Origin: Sphaerisporangium corydalis
GTDB lineage: Bacteria > Actinomycetota > Actinomycetes > Streptosporangiales > Streptosporangiaceae
NCBI RefSeq assembly: GCF_025506355.1
Contig: NZ_JANZYP010000065.1
Location: forward strand, 1 to 58,524
Direction: 5' to 3'
DNA: 58,524 nucleotides
Shown: positions 7,501 to 15,637 of the stretch, piece by piece
Layout of the letters: every line of letters begins with the position of its first letter
Numbering within the stretch: position 1 is the first letter of the stretch
The notes under the pieces: generated by a model
Told to the model about the DNA's origin: nothing
What the model saw: the letters and a program-made list of their open reading frames with translations, nothing else
Databases searched by the model: none
Position numbers and translations under genes: made by a program

Positions 7501-8560
7501 CCGGACCAGTCCGCCCTCACTCCGGCCCTCCGGCCCGCAGGCTGGCCGCGCGAAGACGAGTCTTTACCGGGGAGATGTGACCCCGGCTGTATGGGTTCGA
7601 TCTTTCCCCTGGCCCGCTGGTCGGCCGTGCGATATCGAGCCGTAGTCGGCGAGTCGTGATCCGGCCGCGTGGGTTCTGTCCTTCCCTGGCTCGTCCCGTT
7701 TGGGTGTGGTCTCGGACAGTTCCACCGACCTGGGCGGGTCTGACCAGTGGGCATAGGACGCTTTCACCTGCCGTTCAGCAGGCAGATGATCGACTGTTCT
7801 CGGGAGGCCCTCTTCTAGACGCGGGCCGTCCATCATCTACTGCTCACTTGCTCGTAGATCTCGCCTTGCCACGGCGTGGACTCGGCGTCCGAGCGCATCA
7901 GGCCCCCGCAGCGACTCTGCCCGCGCCCCGCGTCGGATCAGCGACGCGCCATGACCGCTCTCCTCAGTGGCTGAGCGACTCTGGCCGCGACCGCGACTCA
8001 TCGGCCGTGACTTCGCGTTCGACACGGGTCCGGCGTCCTTCAGAGGGCCCGCCGCCTTGCGGTATGTCCCCAGAGGTCGGCGTGGGGTGGATGCGTCACG
8101 TGCAAGCTAGGGCGGGCGGCGGGGCCAGGAGCGTGGTGCCGGGCTTGAGGGAGAGGCGATGGGGGGCGGAGCCTGCTCGGGGGTCGAGGGTGGGGCGGGG
8201 GGTTGTTGGGGTGGCGGGAGGGGTTGGGGGCCTAATTGTTTGGTAATAATGGGCTGTCCGTAATGCGGACGTCGCGGGGGGACGGGTGGGGAAAACGTCG
8301 TTGTTGCAGGGCAAAGCCACGCGTCTTACTGGACGCGGCCCCAATTGGCTGGGTGAAGAGGCTTCATATCTAGCGCGTGCCTGCGTAGACTCCCGGCACC
8401 GGCCAAGGTTTTGTCCCCGCAGATCGACGTCGCCCTGCGGGAGGTCTGCGGACAGTTACCGGAAGCGGCACTGCCAATCCAGCTCGGATGCGCGCCGCCC
8501 CCCGACTGACTTCGCAGCGCGGTCTGGGCATGGACCTACCCGTCTGGCCGAGGAGGACGG
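7501..8560. other. 1.06-kb gene-poor region upstream of hppA
   Basis: No reading frame here has convincing protein features. It contains a small hairpin (CCGGGG 7567-7572 with CCCCGG 7581-7586), an imperfect direct repeat (TGGGTTCGATCTTTCCCC at 7592 and TGGGTTCTGTCCTTCC at 7670), a G-rich block at 8110-8230 and an AT-rich patch at 8231-8250 with TAATAAT. A small palindrome GTCCG/CGGAC lies at 8256-8270. A -10-like TAGACT at 8386-8391 could start the hppA transcript, giving a leader of about 165 bases. I recognise no known riboswitch or tRNA. Confidence 0.45.
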
Positions 8561-10897
8561 ATGTCTAGGCTCTATCTCGCCGCTGACGACGCCGCAGCGG
8601 TATCCCTTAGTGGTTCCCATCTCACGATCGTGATCGTGGTGGCCGCGGTGGCGCTTCTCGCGCTCGCCGTAGCAGGTGGGCTTGTACGAGAAGTGCTCGC
8701 TGCCCCCCAGGGCACGCAGCGCATGCAGGACATCTCGCGAGCCGTCCAGGAAGGTGCCGCAGCGTATCTGACGCGGCAGTTCCGGACACTCGCCGTTTTT
8801 GTGGTGCTCATCCCGTTCCTGCTCTACCTTCTGCCGGCCGAGTCGACGAGCGTCGCCATCGGCCGTTCGGTCTTCTTCGTGATCGGCGCGGTCTTCTCCG
8901 CGTTGACCGGGTTCATCGGCATGTGGCTGGCCGTGCGCGGGAACGTCCGCGTGGCCGCCGCCGCCCGTGAGTCGGGCGAGAAGATCGCGATGCGCATCGC
9001 GTTCCGCACCGGCGGTGTGGCGGGCATGTTCACCGTCGGCCTCGGCCTGCTGGGCGCGGCGATCGTCGTGTTCATCTACAAGGGCAACGCGCCGAGCGTC
9101 CTGGAAGGTTTCGGCTTCGGCGCGGCGCTTCTTGCCATGTTCATGCGAGTCGGCGGCGGCATCTTCACCAAGGCCGCCGACGTGGGCGCCGACCTGGTCG
9201 GTAAGGTCGAGCAGGGCATCCCCGAGGACGACCCGCGCAACGCCGCCACCATCGCCGACAACGTGGGCGACAACGTCGGCGACTGCGCCGGCATGGCGGC
9301 CGACCTGTTCGAGTCCTACGCGGTCATGCTGGTCGCCAGCCTGATCCTGGGCAAGGCGGCGTTCGGCACCGAGGGCCTGGTGTTCCCGCTGATCGTCCCG
9401 ATGATCGGCGTGCTCACCGCGATCATCGGCATCTTCGCCACCGCTCCCCGGACCGGCGACCGCAACGGCATGGCGGCCATCAACCGCGGCTTCTTCATCT
9501 CGGCGGCCATCTCGGCCGTCCTGGTAGCCGTTGCGGCATTCGCCTACCTGCCCAGCTCGTTCGCCGGCCTGACCGACGTGAGCGACGGCATCGCGGCCAT
9601 CGACTCCGACCCCCGGCTGATCGCGATCGGCGCGGTGCTGATCGGACTGGTGCTCGCGAGCGCCATCCAGGTGCTCACCGGCTACTTCACCGAGACGAAC
9701 CGCCGTCCCGTCCGGGACATCGGCGAGAGCTCGCTGACCGGCCCGGCCACCGTCATCCTGTCCGGCATCGCCGTCGGCCTGGAGTCGGCGGTCTACTCCG
9801 CGCTGCTCATCGGCGGCGCGGTGTACGGGGCGTTCCTGCTGGGCTTCGGCAACGTGACCGTGGCGCTGTTCGCGGTCGCCCTGGCCGGCACCGGCCTGCT
9901 CACCACCGTCGGCGTGATCGTGTCCATGGACACCTTCGGGCCGGTCTCGGACAACGCCCAGGGCATCGCCGAGATGTCCGGGGACGTCGAGGGCGAGGGT
10001 GCCCGCATCCTCACCTCGCTCGACGCGGTGGGCAACACCACCAAGGCGATCACCAAGGGCATCGCGATCGCGACGGCCGTGCTCGCGGCGACCGCGCTGT
10101 TCGGTTCGTTCCGTACGGCGGTCGAGTTCGAGCTGGCCAACGCGAGCGCCGGGGTGAAGGAGGCGCTGGGCTCGTTCAGCTCCTTCAGCCTCAGCGTCGA
10201 CTCGCCGAACGTGCTCGTCGGCCTGATCATCGGCGCGGCGGTCGTGTTCCTGTTCTCCGGGCTCGCGATCAGCGCGGTGGGCCGTGCGGCGGGCCGGGTC
10301 GTCTTCGAGGTGCGGGAGCAGTTCCGCACCAAGCCGGGCATCATGGCCGGTACGGAGCTGCCCGACTACGGCCGCGTGGTGGACATCTGCACCCGTGACT
10401 CGCTGCGCGAGCTGGCCACGCCCGGCCTGCTCGCCGTCCTGACGCCGATCGCGGTCGGTTTCGCCCTCGGGTACGCGCCGCTCGGCGCTTACCTCGCGGG
10501 CGCGATCGCGTGCGGCACGCTGATGGCGGTGTTCCTGGCCAACTCCGGTGGCGCCTGGGACAACGCGAAGAAGCTGGTCGAGGACGGCCACCACGGCGGC
10601 AAGGGTTCGCCCGCGCACGAGGCCACGATCATCGGTGACACCGTCGGTGACCCGTTCAAGGACACCGCCGGCCCGGCGATCAACCCGCTGATCAAGGTCA
10701 TGAACCTCGTGGCCCTGCTCATCGCCCCCGCCGTGGTGACGTACGCCGACAACGGCGTGCTGCGCATCGGCGTGACGGTGGTCGCGGTCGGGGTCGTCGT
10801 CGCCGCGGTCGTCATCTCCAAGCGGCGCTCGAACAGCATCGCCCCGGCGAACGGCGACACGACCGAGCAGGTCGAGACCGAGAAGGTGTCGAGCTAA
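8561..10897 (+). CDS. hppA: K+-independent proton-translocating membrane pyrophosphatase
   Basis: A 778-residue polytopic membrane protein that couples hydrolysis of pyrophosphate to H+ export. The substrate and Mg2+ site is clear: DVGADLVGKVEQGIPEDDPR and then NVGDNVGDCAGMAADLFESY. The segment GNTTKAITKG carries lysine where K+-dependent enzymes have alanine, which marks the K+-independent class. A second acidic motif lies near the C-terminus (GDTVGDPFKDTAGPAINPLIK). The ATG has GAGGAGG upstream. In Streptomyces hppA also lies next to bldG, so the neighbourhood is conserved. The tail is a polar extension after the last helix. Confidence 0.96.
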   Translation: MSRLYLAADDAAAVSLSGSHLTIVIVVAAVALLALAVAGGLVREVLAAPQGTQRMQDISRAVQEGAAAYLTRQFRTLAVFVVLIPFLLYLLPAESTSVAIGRSVFFVIGAVFSALTGFIGMWLAVRGNVRVAAAARESGEKIAMRIAFRTGGVAGMFTVGLGLLGAAIVVFIYKGNAPSVLEGFGFGAALLAMFMRVGGGIFTKAADVGADLVGKVEQGIPEDDPRNAATIADNVGDNVGDCAGMAADLFESYAVMLVASLILGKAAFGTEGLVFPLIVPMIGVLTAIIGIFATAPRTGDRNGMAAINRGFFISAAISAVLVAVAAFAYLPSSFAGLTDVSDGIAAIDSDPRLIAIGAVLIGLVLASAIQVLTGYFTETNRRPVRDIGESSLTGPATVILSGIAVGLESAVYSALLIGGAVYGAFLLGFGNVTVALFAVALAGTGLLTTVGVIVSMDTFGPVSDNAQGIAEMSGDVEGEGARILTSLDAVGNTTKAITKGIAIATAVLAATALFGSFRTAVEFELANASAGVKEALGSFSSFSLSVDSPNVLVGLIIGAAVVFLFSGLAISAVGRAAGRVVFEVREQFRTKPGIMAGTELPDYGRVVDICTRDSLRELATPGLLAVLTPIAVGFALGYAPLGAYLAGAIACGTLMAVFLANSGGAWDNAKKLVEDGHHGGKGSPAHEATIIGDTVGDPFKDTAGPAINPLIKVMNLVALLIAPAVVTYADNGVLRIGVTVVAVGVVVAAVVISKRRSNSIAPANGDTTEQVETEKVSS

Positions 10898-11031
10898 ACG
10901 TCACAGTCGCCCTCTGACGGCGTGCATGCTGTCGGCGGAGGGTGACTGAGGTGTGCTGTCGGGCGTGCCGGTGGACGGCTTGGAGTCGTCGGCCGGCATA
11001 CCGGACGGTTGATCGTTTTCGCGGAAACCTG

Positions 11032-11060
11032 CGGCTACCGCCTCGGTGAGGCGGTAGCCG
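11032..11060 (+). terminator. hairpin terminator after hppA
   Basis: CGGCTACCGCCTC (11032-11044) and GAGGCGGTAGCCG (11048-11060) form a perfect 13-bp stem with a 3-base loop, about 135 bp after the hppA stop. There is no T-run. Confidence 0.8.
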
Positions 11061-11180
11061 TACGCGTGTCACAGGGCGGGTCAGGTGTGCCCGCTCGGCG
11101 CGTCGTCGTGCTCCCCGGTACGTCCCCCTCACCGTCCCTGCGGCATGTCGCCGCGCTCGTCTGATGGGATAGTTGGGGGA

Positions 11181-11663
11181 GTGAACACGCTCATCGTCCT
11201 GAGACACGCCAAGGCCGCTCACACGCCTGGTCTGGCCGACAGAGAACGCCCCCTGACCGATCGCGGCGAGCGGGACGCCGGCCGGGCCGGGGAGACGTTG
11301 AAACAGATGGGCCTGTGTCCCGATCTTGTGCTGTGCTCGCCCTCCCTGCGGACCCGGCGGACCGCCGAGCTGGCGCTGGCCGGGCTGGCCGCGGACGCCC
11401 CCCTCCAGCTCGAAAGCGAGATCTACGAGGCGTACCCGGACGAGCTGCTCGAACTCGTCGGCCGGACCGACGACGAGGTGGCGACGGTCCTGCTGGTCGG
11501 CCACAATCCGGGCGTGCACGAACTGATCATGAGCCTCACCCTGTCCCGGGACGAGGACGGCTTCCCGCCCGGAGCGTTCGCCGTGCTCGAGACCGGCCCC
11601 TGGGCGGGTCTCGGTCCGGGCGACGCGCGCATGCTCAGCCGCTGGAACCCCAAGGACCACTGA
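11181..11663 (+). CDS. SixA-like histidine phosphatase family protein
   Basis: This 160-residue protein begins VNTLIVLRHAKAAH; the LRHA motif supplies the catalytic histidine of the phosphoglycerate mutase-like superfamily. A second conserved histidine is in LLVGHNPGVHEL. The short length and the RPLTDRGERDAG segment fit the SixA subgroup, phosphohistidine phosphatases whose targets in actinobacteria are unknown. I chose GTG 11181 over the longer frame from 11085 because the family begins right before the RHA motif, and a -10-like GATAGT (11168-11173) lies 7 bp upstream, suggesting a leaderless message. Confidence 0.85.
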   Translation: MNTLIVLRHAKAAHTPGLADRERPLTDRGERDAGRAGETLKQMGLCPDLVLCSPSLRTRRTAELALAGLAADAPLQLESEIYEAYPDELLELVGRTDDEVATVLLVGHNPGVHELIMSLTLSRDEDGFPPGAFAVLETGPWAGLGPGDARMLSRWNPKDH

Positions 11664-11683
11664 TCACCTGAAGGCCCGACGAT

Positions 11684-11711
11684 CCCTGGACGCCGGGTCG
11701 GGCGTCCAGGG
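11684..11711. terminator. bidirectional hairpin between sixA-like gene and serB
   Basis: CCCTGGACGCC (11684-11694) pairs perfectly with GGCGTCCAGGG (11701-11711) around a 6-base loop. It sits between two convergent genes whose stops are 51 bp apart, so it probably ends both transcripts. Confidence 0.8.
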
Positions 11712-11714
11712 AGG

Positions 11715-12953
11715 TCATTCGGTGGGGGTGCCCAGGGTCAGGTGGGTCAGGCCGTCTTCGGCGTCGGCGGCTTCCACCTCGTCGCGGGAGATGCCGAGCA
11801 GGTACAGGATCGCGTCCAGGTAGGGGACGTTCACCGCCGCGTCGGCGGCCTGCCGCAGGACGGGCTTGGCGTTGAAGGCGATGCCCAGCCCGGCCGCCGC
11901 GATCATGTCCAGGTCGTTGGCGCCGTCGCCGATGGCCACCGTCTGGCTGATCGGGATGCCCGCCTGCTGGGCGAAGCGCTCCAGCGCGCGCGCCTTGCCG
12001 GGTCGGTCGACGATGTCCCCGACGACGCGCCCGGTGAGCTTGCCGCCCACCACCTCCAGGGTGTTGGCGGCGGAGTAGTCGATGCCGAGCTCGGTGACCA
12101 GCGAGTCGGTGATCTGGGTGAAACCACCGCTGACGATGGCGAAGCGGTAGTCGAGCCGCTTCAGCGTGCGGACCAGAGTGCGCGCGCCGGGCGTCAGGAC
12201 GACCTCCTGCCTGACCCGCTCGAAGACGCTCTCGTCGAGGCCTTCGAGCAGCGCGACCCGCTCGTGCAGGGAGGCCGCGAAGTCCAGCTCGCCGCGCATC
12301 GCGGCCGTGGTGATCTTCTCGACCTCGTCGACGCAGCCGGCGTGGGCGGCCAGGAGCTCGATCACCTCGCCCTGGATCAGCGTGGAGTCCACGTCCATGA
12401 CGACCAGCCGTTTGGCCCTCCGGTGCAGGCCGGAACGCTGAACCGCGACGTCGACCTGCTGGAGCACGGCCTCGGCGGTCAGTGCGGTGCGCAGAGCGGC
12501 GGGGTCGGCACCGGAGATCGCCAGCTCGATGCAGGTGACCGGCAGGCGGGACAGCCGTTCGATGCGGTCGATGTTGGCGCCGGCCGCGGCGATGCGCCCC
12601 GCGATGCCGGCCATGGCCGCGGGTTCCAGCGGGTTGCCGAGCACGGTCACGTGGAGGCGCCCCCTGCGGCGCTTCTCCTTGAGGTCGCTGCCGGTGGTGA
12701 GCTCGACCTCCATGCCGAGGTCGTCCGCCGCGCGTTCGACGGCGGCCCACATGGCGCCGAGGGTGCCGCCGGTGCCGGTCGGAGGCCCTCCGGCGTAGGT
12801 GACCAGTACGCCGAGGATCAGCCGGCCGCGGATCACCACCTGCTCGACATCGGAGACGTTGACGGGGAAGGAGGCCAGCACGGTGAACAACCGGGAGGTC
12901 ACTCCGGGTCGGTCAGGGCCGGTCAGCGTGATCAAAAGCGTTCGCTGCTTCAT
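11715..12953 (-). CDS. serB: phosphoserine phosphatase with N-terminal ACT domains
   Basis: The 412-residue enzyme catalyses the last step of serine biosynthesis, dephosphorylation of phosphoserine. The first 80 residues are an ACT domain (LLITLTGPDRPGVTSRLFTV) and a second ACT-like segment follows at about 95-170. The HAD phosphatase part has the nucleophile motif DVDSTLIQGEVIE and the Mg2+ motif GDGANDLDM. Length and ACT arrangement match actinobacterial SerB2 proteins. I chose ATG 12953 (MKQRTLLIT); the extra upstream sequence overlaps the divergent acyltransferase gene and is not family-like. ACT domains suggest serine feedback control. Confidence 0.95.
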   Translation of the reverse strand: MKQRTLLITLTGPDRPGVTSRLFTVLASFPVNVSDVEQVVIRGRLILGVLVTYAGGPPTGTGGTLGAMWAAVERAADDLGMEVELTTGSDLKEKRRRGRLHVTVLGNPLEPAAMAGIAGRIAAAGANIDRIERLSRLPVTCIELAISGADPAALRTALTAEAVLQQVDVAVQRSGLHRRAKRLVVMDVDSTLIQGEVIELLAAHAGCVDEVEKITTAAMRGELDFAASLHERVALLEGLDESVFERVRQEVVLTPGARTLVRTLKRLDYRFAIVSGGFTQITDSLVTELGIDYSAANTLEVVGGKLTGRVVGDIVDRPGKARALERFAQQAGIPISQTVAIGDGANDLDMIAAAGLGIAFNAKPVLRQAADAAVNVPYLDAILYLLGISRDEVEAADAEDGLTHLTLGTPTE

Positions 12954-13065
12954 CGTGACCAACGCTACCGACCGCTCAGAGCGAGCGCGCAAGGGGTTCA
13001 CCATACGGACGGGCGATGGCCATCTGCCCATGTCTTCATGGGTGTGCCACATGAGGAGGCACGCC

Positions 13066-13947
13066 ATGACCCAGGCATTCGCCCATCCCTTCCCCAGAGA
13101 AACCGGCGCCGATCCCGCGCCCGCCGCCCGTTTCGGCCCCGCGGCAGGACTTCGGACGAACCCCGCCGCCGACGTCCGTCCCGTCCCTGACGGACGTCCC
13201 GTCCCCGACGGAGGTCTCCTGGCGGACGGACGTCTCCCGGCGGACGCGCGCGGCCGCTACACCGTGAGCCTCGCCAGGGACGCCGCCGACATGCGGGCGG
13301 CCCAGCGGCTCCGCCACGAGGTGTTCGCCGAGGAGATGGGGGTCCGGCTCGACTCCCCGATCACCGGGCTCGACGTGGACCGGTTCGACACCTACTGCGA
13401 TCACCTGCTGGTGCGCTCCGGGGACAAGGTGGTCGGCACCTACCGGTTGCTGGCGCCCGGGCGGACCGACCGGCTGTACTCCGACGGCGAGTTCGACCTG
13501 TCCGCCCTGCGCGGCATCCGTCCCGGCATGGTGGAGGTCGGGCGCACGTGCGTCCACCCCGACCACAGGGAAGGCGCGGTGATCGGGCTGATGTGGGCGG
13601 GGATCGCGCGCTACATGACCAGTGGCGGCCACTCCTGGCTCGGAGGCTGCTGCTCCATCCCGCTGGACGACGGCGGGGCGACGGCCGCCGGCGTGCTGGA
13701 CCGGGTCGCCCTCGGGCCTGAGCGGTACCGCGTGACGCCGCGCGAGGCGTGGTCCGCTGACGGCGTGCCGCGGCCGGAGAAGTTCGTGATGCCGAAGCTG
13801 CTGCGCGGCTACCTGCGGCTCGGGTCGTGGGTCTGCGGGCCTCCCGCCCACGATCCCGCGTTCGGCACGGCGGACTTCTTCGTCCTGCTGTCGATGGCCA
13901 ACATCGACGCCCGCTACCTGCGGCACTTCCTCGGGGTGACGGGATGA
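13066..13947 (+). CDS. GNAT-type N-acyltransferase, OlsB-like
   Basis: A 293-residue protein whose core (about residues 65-290) resembles the OlsB family, which transfers an acyl chain to the alpha-amino group of ornithine to make lyso-ornithine lipid. Family-like segments are MRAAQRLRHEVFAEEMGV, YCDHLLVRSGDKVVGTYRLL and MVEVGRTCVHPDHREGAVI. The first 60 residues are a low-complexity tail with repeated PDGRPVPDG-type sequence. ATG 13066 has AGGAGG at 13054-13059. The stop overlaps the start of a PlsC-like acyltransferase by 4 bases, matching an OlsB/OlsA pathway pair. The amine substrate is inferred, not proven; some relatives act in other lipopeptide pathways. Confidence 0.75.
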   Translation: MTQAFAHPFPRETGADPAPAARFGPAAGLRTNPAADVRPVPDGRPVPDGGLLADGRLPADARGRYTVSLARDAADMRAAQRLRHEVFAEEMGVRLDSPITGLDVDRFDTYCDHLLVRSGDKVVGTYRLLAPGRTDRLYSDGEFDLSALRGIRPGMVEVGRTCVHPDHREGAVIGLMWAGIARYMTSGGHSWLGGCCSIPLDDGGATAAGVLDRVALGPERYRVTPREAWSADGVPRPEKFVMPKLLRGYLRLGSWVCGPPAHDPAFGTADFFVLLSMANIDARYLRHFLGVTG

Positions 13948-14798
13948 GCCTCTGGCTGCCCGAGGGGCCGTGTACCGTCGCCTCCTGCGTCTCCGCCCCC
14001 GTGGACGCGGCCGGGCGCGTACGGCGGGCGTCCCGCCTGCTGGGGGCCCTCCTGGTCGTGCTGGCCGGGCTCCCGTGGGCGCTCGTGGCGGGGCGGTTCG
14101 GCGACACCCGCCAGGCCGTCGCGACGATGCTGTGGGCGCGGGCCTTCCTGCGCGTCCTCGGGGTGCGCCTCGCGGTCCGCCCCGGCGAGCCCCACGCCGG
14201 GGGCGCGCTGCTGGTCGCCAACCACATCTCCTGGCTGGACCCGCTGGTGGTCGCGGCCACGGTGCCGTGCCGGGCCGTCGCCAAGGCCGAGATCGCGCGC
14301 TGGCCGGTGATCCGCTCGCTCGTGGCGGGCGGTGGCACGATCTTCATCGACCGGGACCGCCTGTCCACGCTTCCCGCGACCGTGCGCGTGGTCGCCGGAG
14401 CGCTCAGGGACGGCCGGTCGGTCGTGGCCTTCCCTGAGGGCACGACCTGGTGCGGGCGGGGGATGGGACCGTTCCGCCCGGCGATGTTCCAGGCGGCGAT
14501 CGACTCGGGCGCCCCGGTCAGGCCGATCGGGCTGAGGTTCTGTGATCGCGAGGGCCGTCTGGCGACCGGCCCCGCCTTCGTGGGGGACGACACCCTGCTC
14601 GCGTCCCTGCTGCGGGTGGTCGCGGCCAGGGGGCTGGTCGCCGAGGTGACCATGTTCCCTGTCATCACCCACGAGGGCCGGGACGATGTCACCCGGCGCG
14701 CCCTCGCCGAGGCGGCGCGTACCGTGCTGACCGGCGAGCCCGCCCCCGTGACCGGCGAGCTCGTGCCGCACCGCCACGAGCTCACGGCGGCGGCCTGA
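13944..14798 (+). CDS. PlsC-family 1-acylglycerol-3-phosphate-type acyltransferase (OlsA-like by context)
   Basis: The 284-residue protein has the acyltransferase motif NHISWLD (the HxxxxD catalytic pair) and FPEGTTWCGRG for substrate binding. A hydrophobic segment at about 36-60 anchors it to the membrane. It starts in an ATGA overlap with the upstream OlsB-like gene, so translation is coupled. In that context it would esterify the hydroxyl of lyso-ornithine lipid, as OlsA does. It could equally be a normal lysophosphatidate acyltransferase; the sequence alone cannot separate the two. A strong terminator follows 25 bp after the stop. Confidence 0.85.
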   Translation: MSLWLPEGPCTVASCVSAPVDAAGRVRRASRLLGALLVVLAGLPWALVAGRFGDTRQAVATMLWARAFLRVLGVRLAVRPGEPHAGGALLVANHISWLDPLVVAATVPCRAVAKAEIARWPVIRSLVAGGGTIFIDRDRLSTLPATVRVVAGALRDGRSVVAFPEGTTWCGRGMGPFRPAMFQAAIDSGAPVRPIGLRFCDREGRLATGPAFVGDDTLLASLLRVVAARGLVAEVTMFPVITHEGRDDVTRRALAEAARTVLTGEPAPVTGELVPHRHELTAAA

Positions 14799-14823
14799 CG
14801 GCCGACAGCCCGGGGAAAGGCGA

Positions 14824-14852
14824 AGCGGCCGTCGCGTTTCGCGACGGCCGCT
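14824..14852 (+). terminator. hairpin terminator after the acyltransferase operon
   Basis: AGCGGCCGTCGCG (14824-14836) pairs perfectly with CGCGACGGCCGCT (14840-14852) around TTT, a 13-bp stem. Confidence 0.82.
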
Positions 14853-15015
14853 CCCGAGACGCTCAGGCGTGACCCGGCGGCGTGAGCCGTCGAGCCGGCG
14901 ATTTGTGGTACGCATGGCACCTCTGCACGCGTGTGAACCCCCGTACAGTGCCGGCCGGCCGCGTGTCTCGTCGATCCCCTGCCAGCCGCCCCCGATCAGC
15001 GGCTCCCGTCACAGG

Positions 15016-15564
15016 TCAGCGGACGATCCGGGTGCGGAAGCTCTTGAACTTGGCGTCGCTCTGCAGGTCGAGCTTGTCCAGCTCCTCCTCGTTGGTGACG
15101 TCCACGCCCTCGGGGACGTCGATCGAGAAGGCACCGAAGTCGGCGTACGCGTACCCGTGGGTGCTCCGCTTCAGCCATACCTTGATCTTGAAGCTGGCCG
15201 ACTTGTTCGGCTTCAGCGTGTCGAAGATGCAGAACAGTTCGCGGCCCGAGACGTCGCAGAACGTCTTCGACCCCGCGCCCACGACCCGGATCTTGCTGGC
15301 GCCCCTGGGGAGCGAGCCCAGGATCCCGGCGAAGTCGGTCGGCCACTCGCCCTTGTTGGTGCTCTTCAGCGAGTAGGTGATCGTCCCGCCGCGGCGGACG
15401 GTCTTGTTCCAGATGACCTTGGTGTAGAGGGGGGACTGCGGGGCGGCGACCGCCTGGGTGGCGCTCGCGGGGGCCGCGGCCGCGGTGGCCGGGATGGCGA
15501 GCGAGGCGCCCGCCAGTGATCCGGCCAGGGTGAGTGCGGCTAGTGCGGAGAGGTGCCGGCGCAT
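15016..15564 (-). CDS. secreted protein of unknown function with a DUF11/beta-sandwich-like region
   Basis: The 182-residue product starts with a clear signal peptide (basic MRRH, hydrophobic core, Ala-rich cleavage region ending near ATAAAAPASA). The mature part has a beta-rich pattern (VRRGGTITYSLKSTNKGEWP, SASFKIKVWL) like the CARDB/DUF11 repeats seen in secreted actinobacterial proteins, and two cysteines (CDVSG and FCIFD) that could form a disulfide. No catalytic motif is visible. It is a monocistronic gene, convergent with the acyltransferase operon. I do not recognise a defined family. Confidence 0.75.
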   Translation of the reverse strand: MRRHLSALAALTLAGSLAGASLAIPATAAAAPASATQAVAAPQSPLYTKVIWNKTVRRGGTITYSLKSTNKGEWPTDFAGILGSLPRGASKIRVVGAGSKTFCDVSGRELFCIFDTLKPNKSASFKIKVWLKRSTHGYAYADFGAFSIDVPEGVDVTNEEELDKLDLQSDAKFKSFRTRIVR

Positions 15565-15637
15565 GCGTTATCTCCCGTGAAGTGATCCGAATGACGTCGT
15601 CCAGCATCGATGTATCGACTTGGAACGCCCTTGCACA

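Noticed and set aside
7580..7620. TTCGATC segment resembling a tRNA T-loop
   Set aside because: The flanking bases do not form a 5-bp T-stem or a full tRNA, so no tRNA was called.
7656..8246. 196-codon (+)-strand frame in the region before hppA
   Set aside because: Arg/Pro/Gly/Ser-rich, no hydrophobic pattern or domain, no ribosome site; it looks like an unselected frame.
8456..10618. 720-codon (-)-strand frame opposite hppA
   Set aside because: It reads as GC-driven Arg/Asp/His-rich sequence opposite an unmistakable pyrophosphatase.
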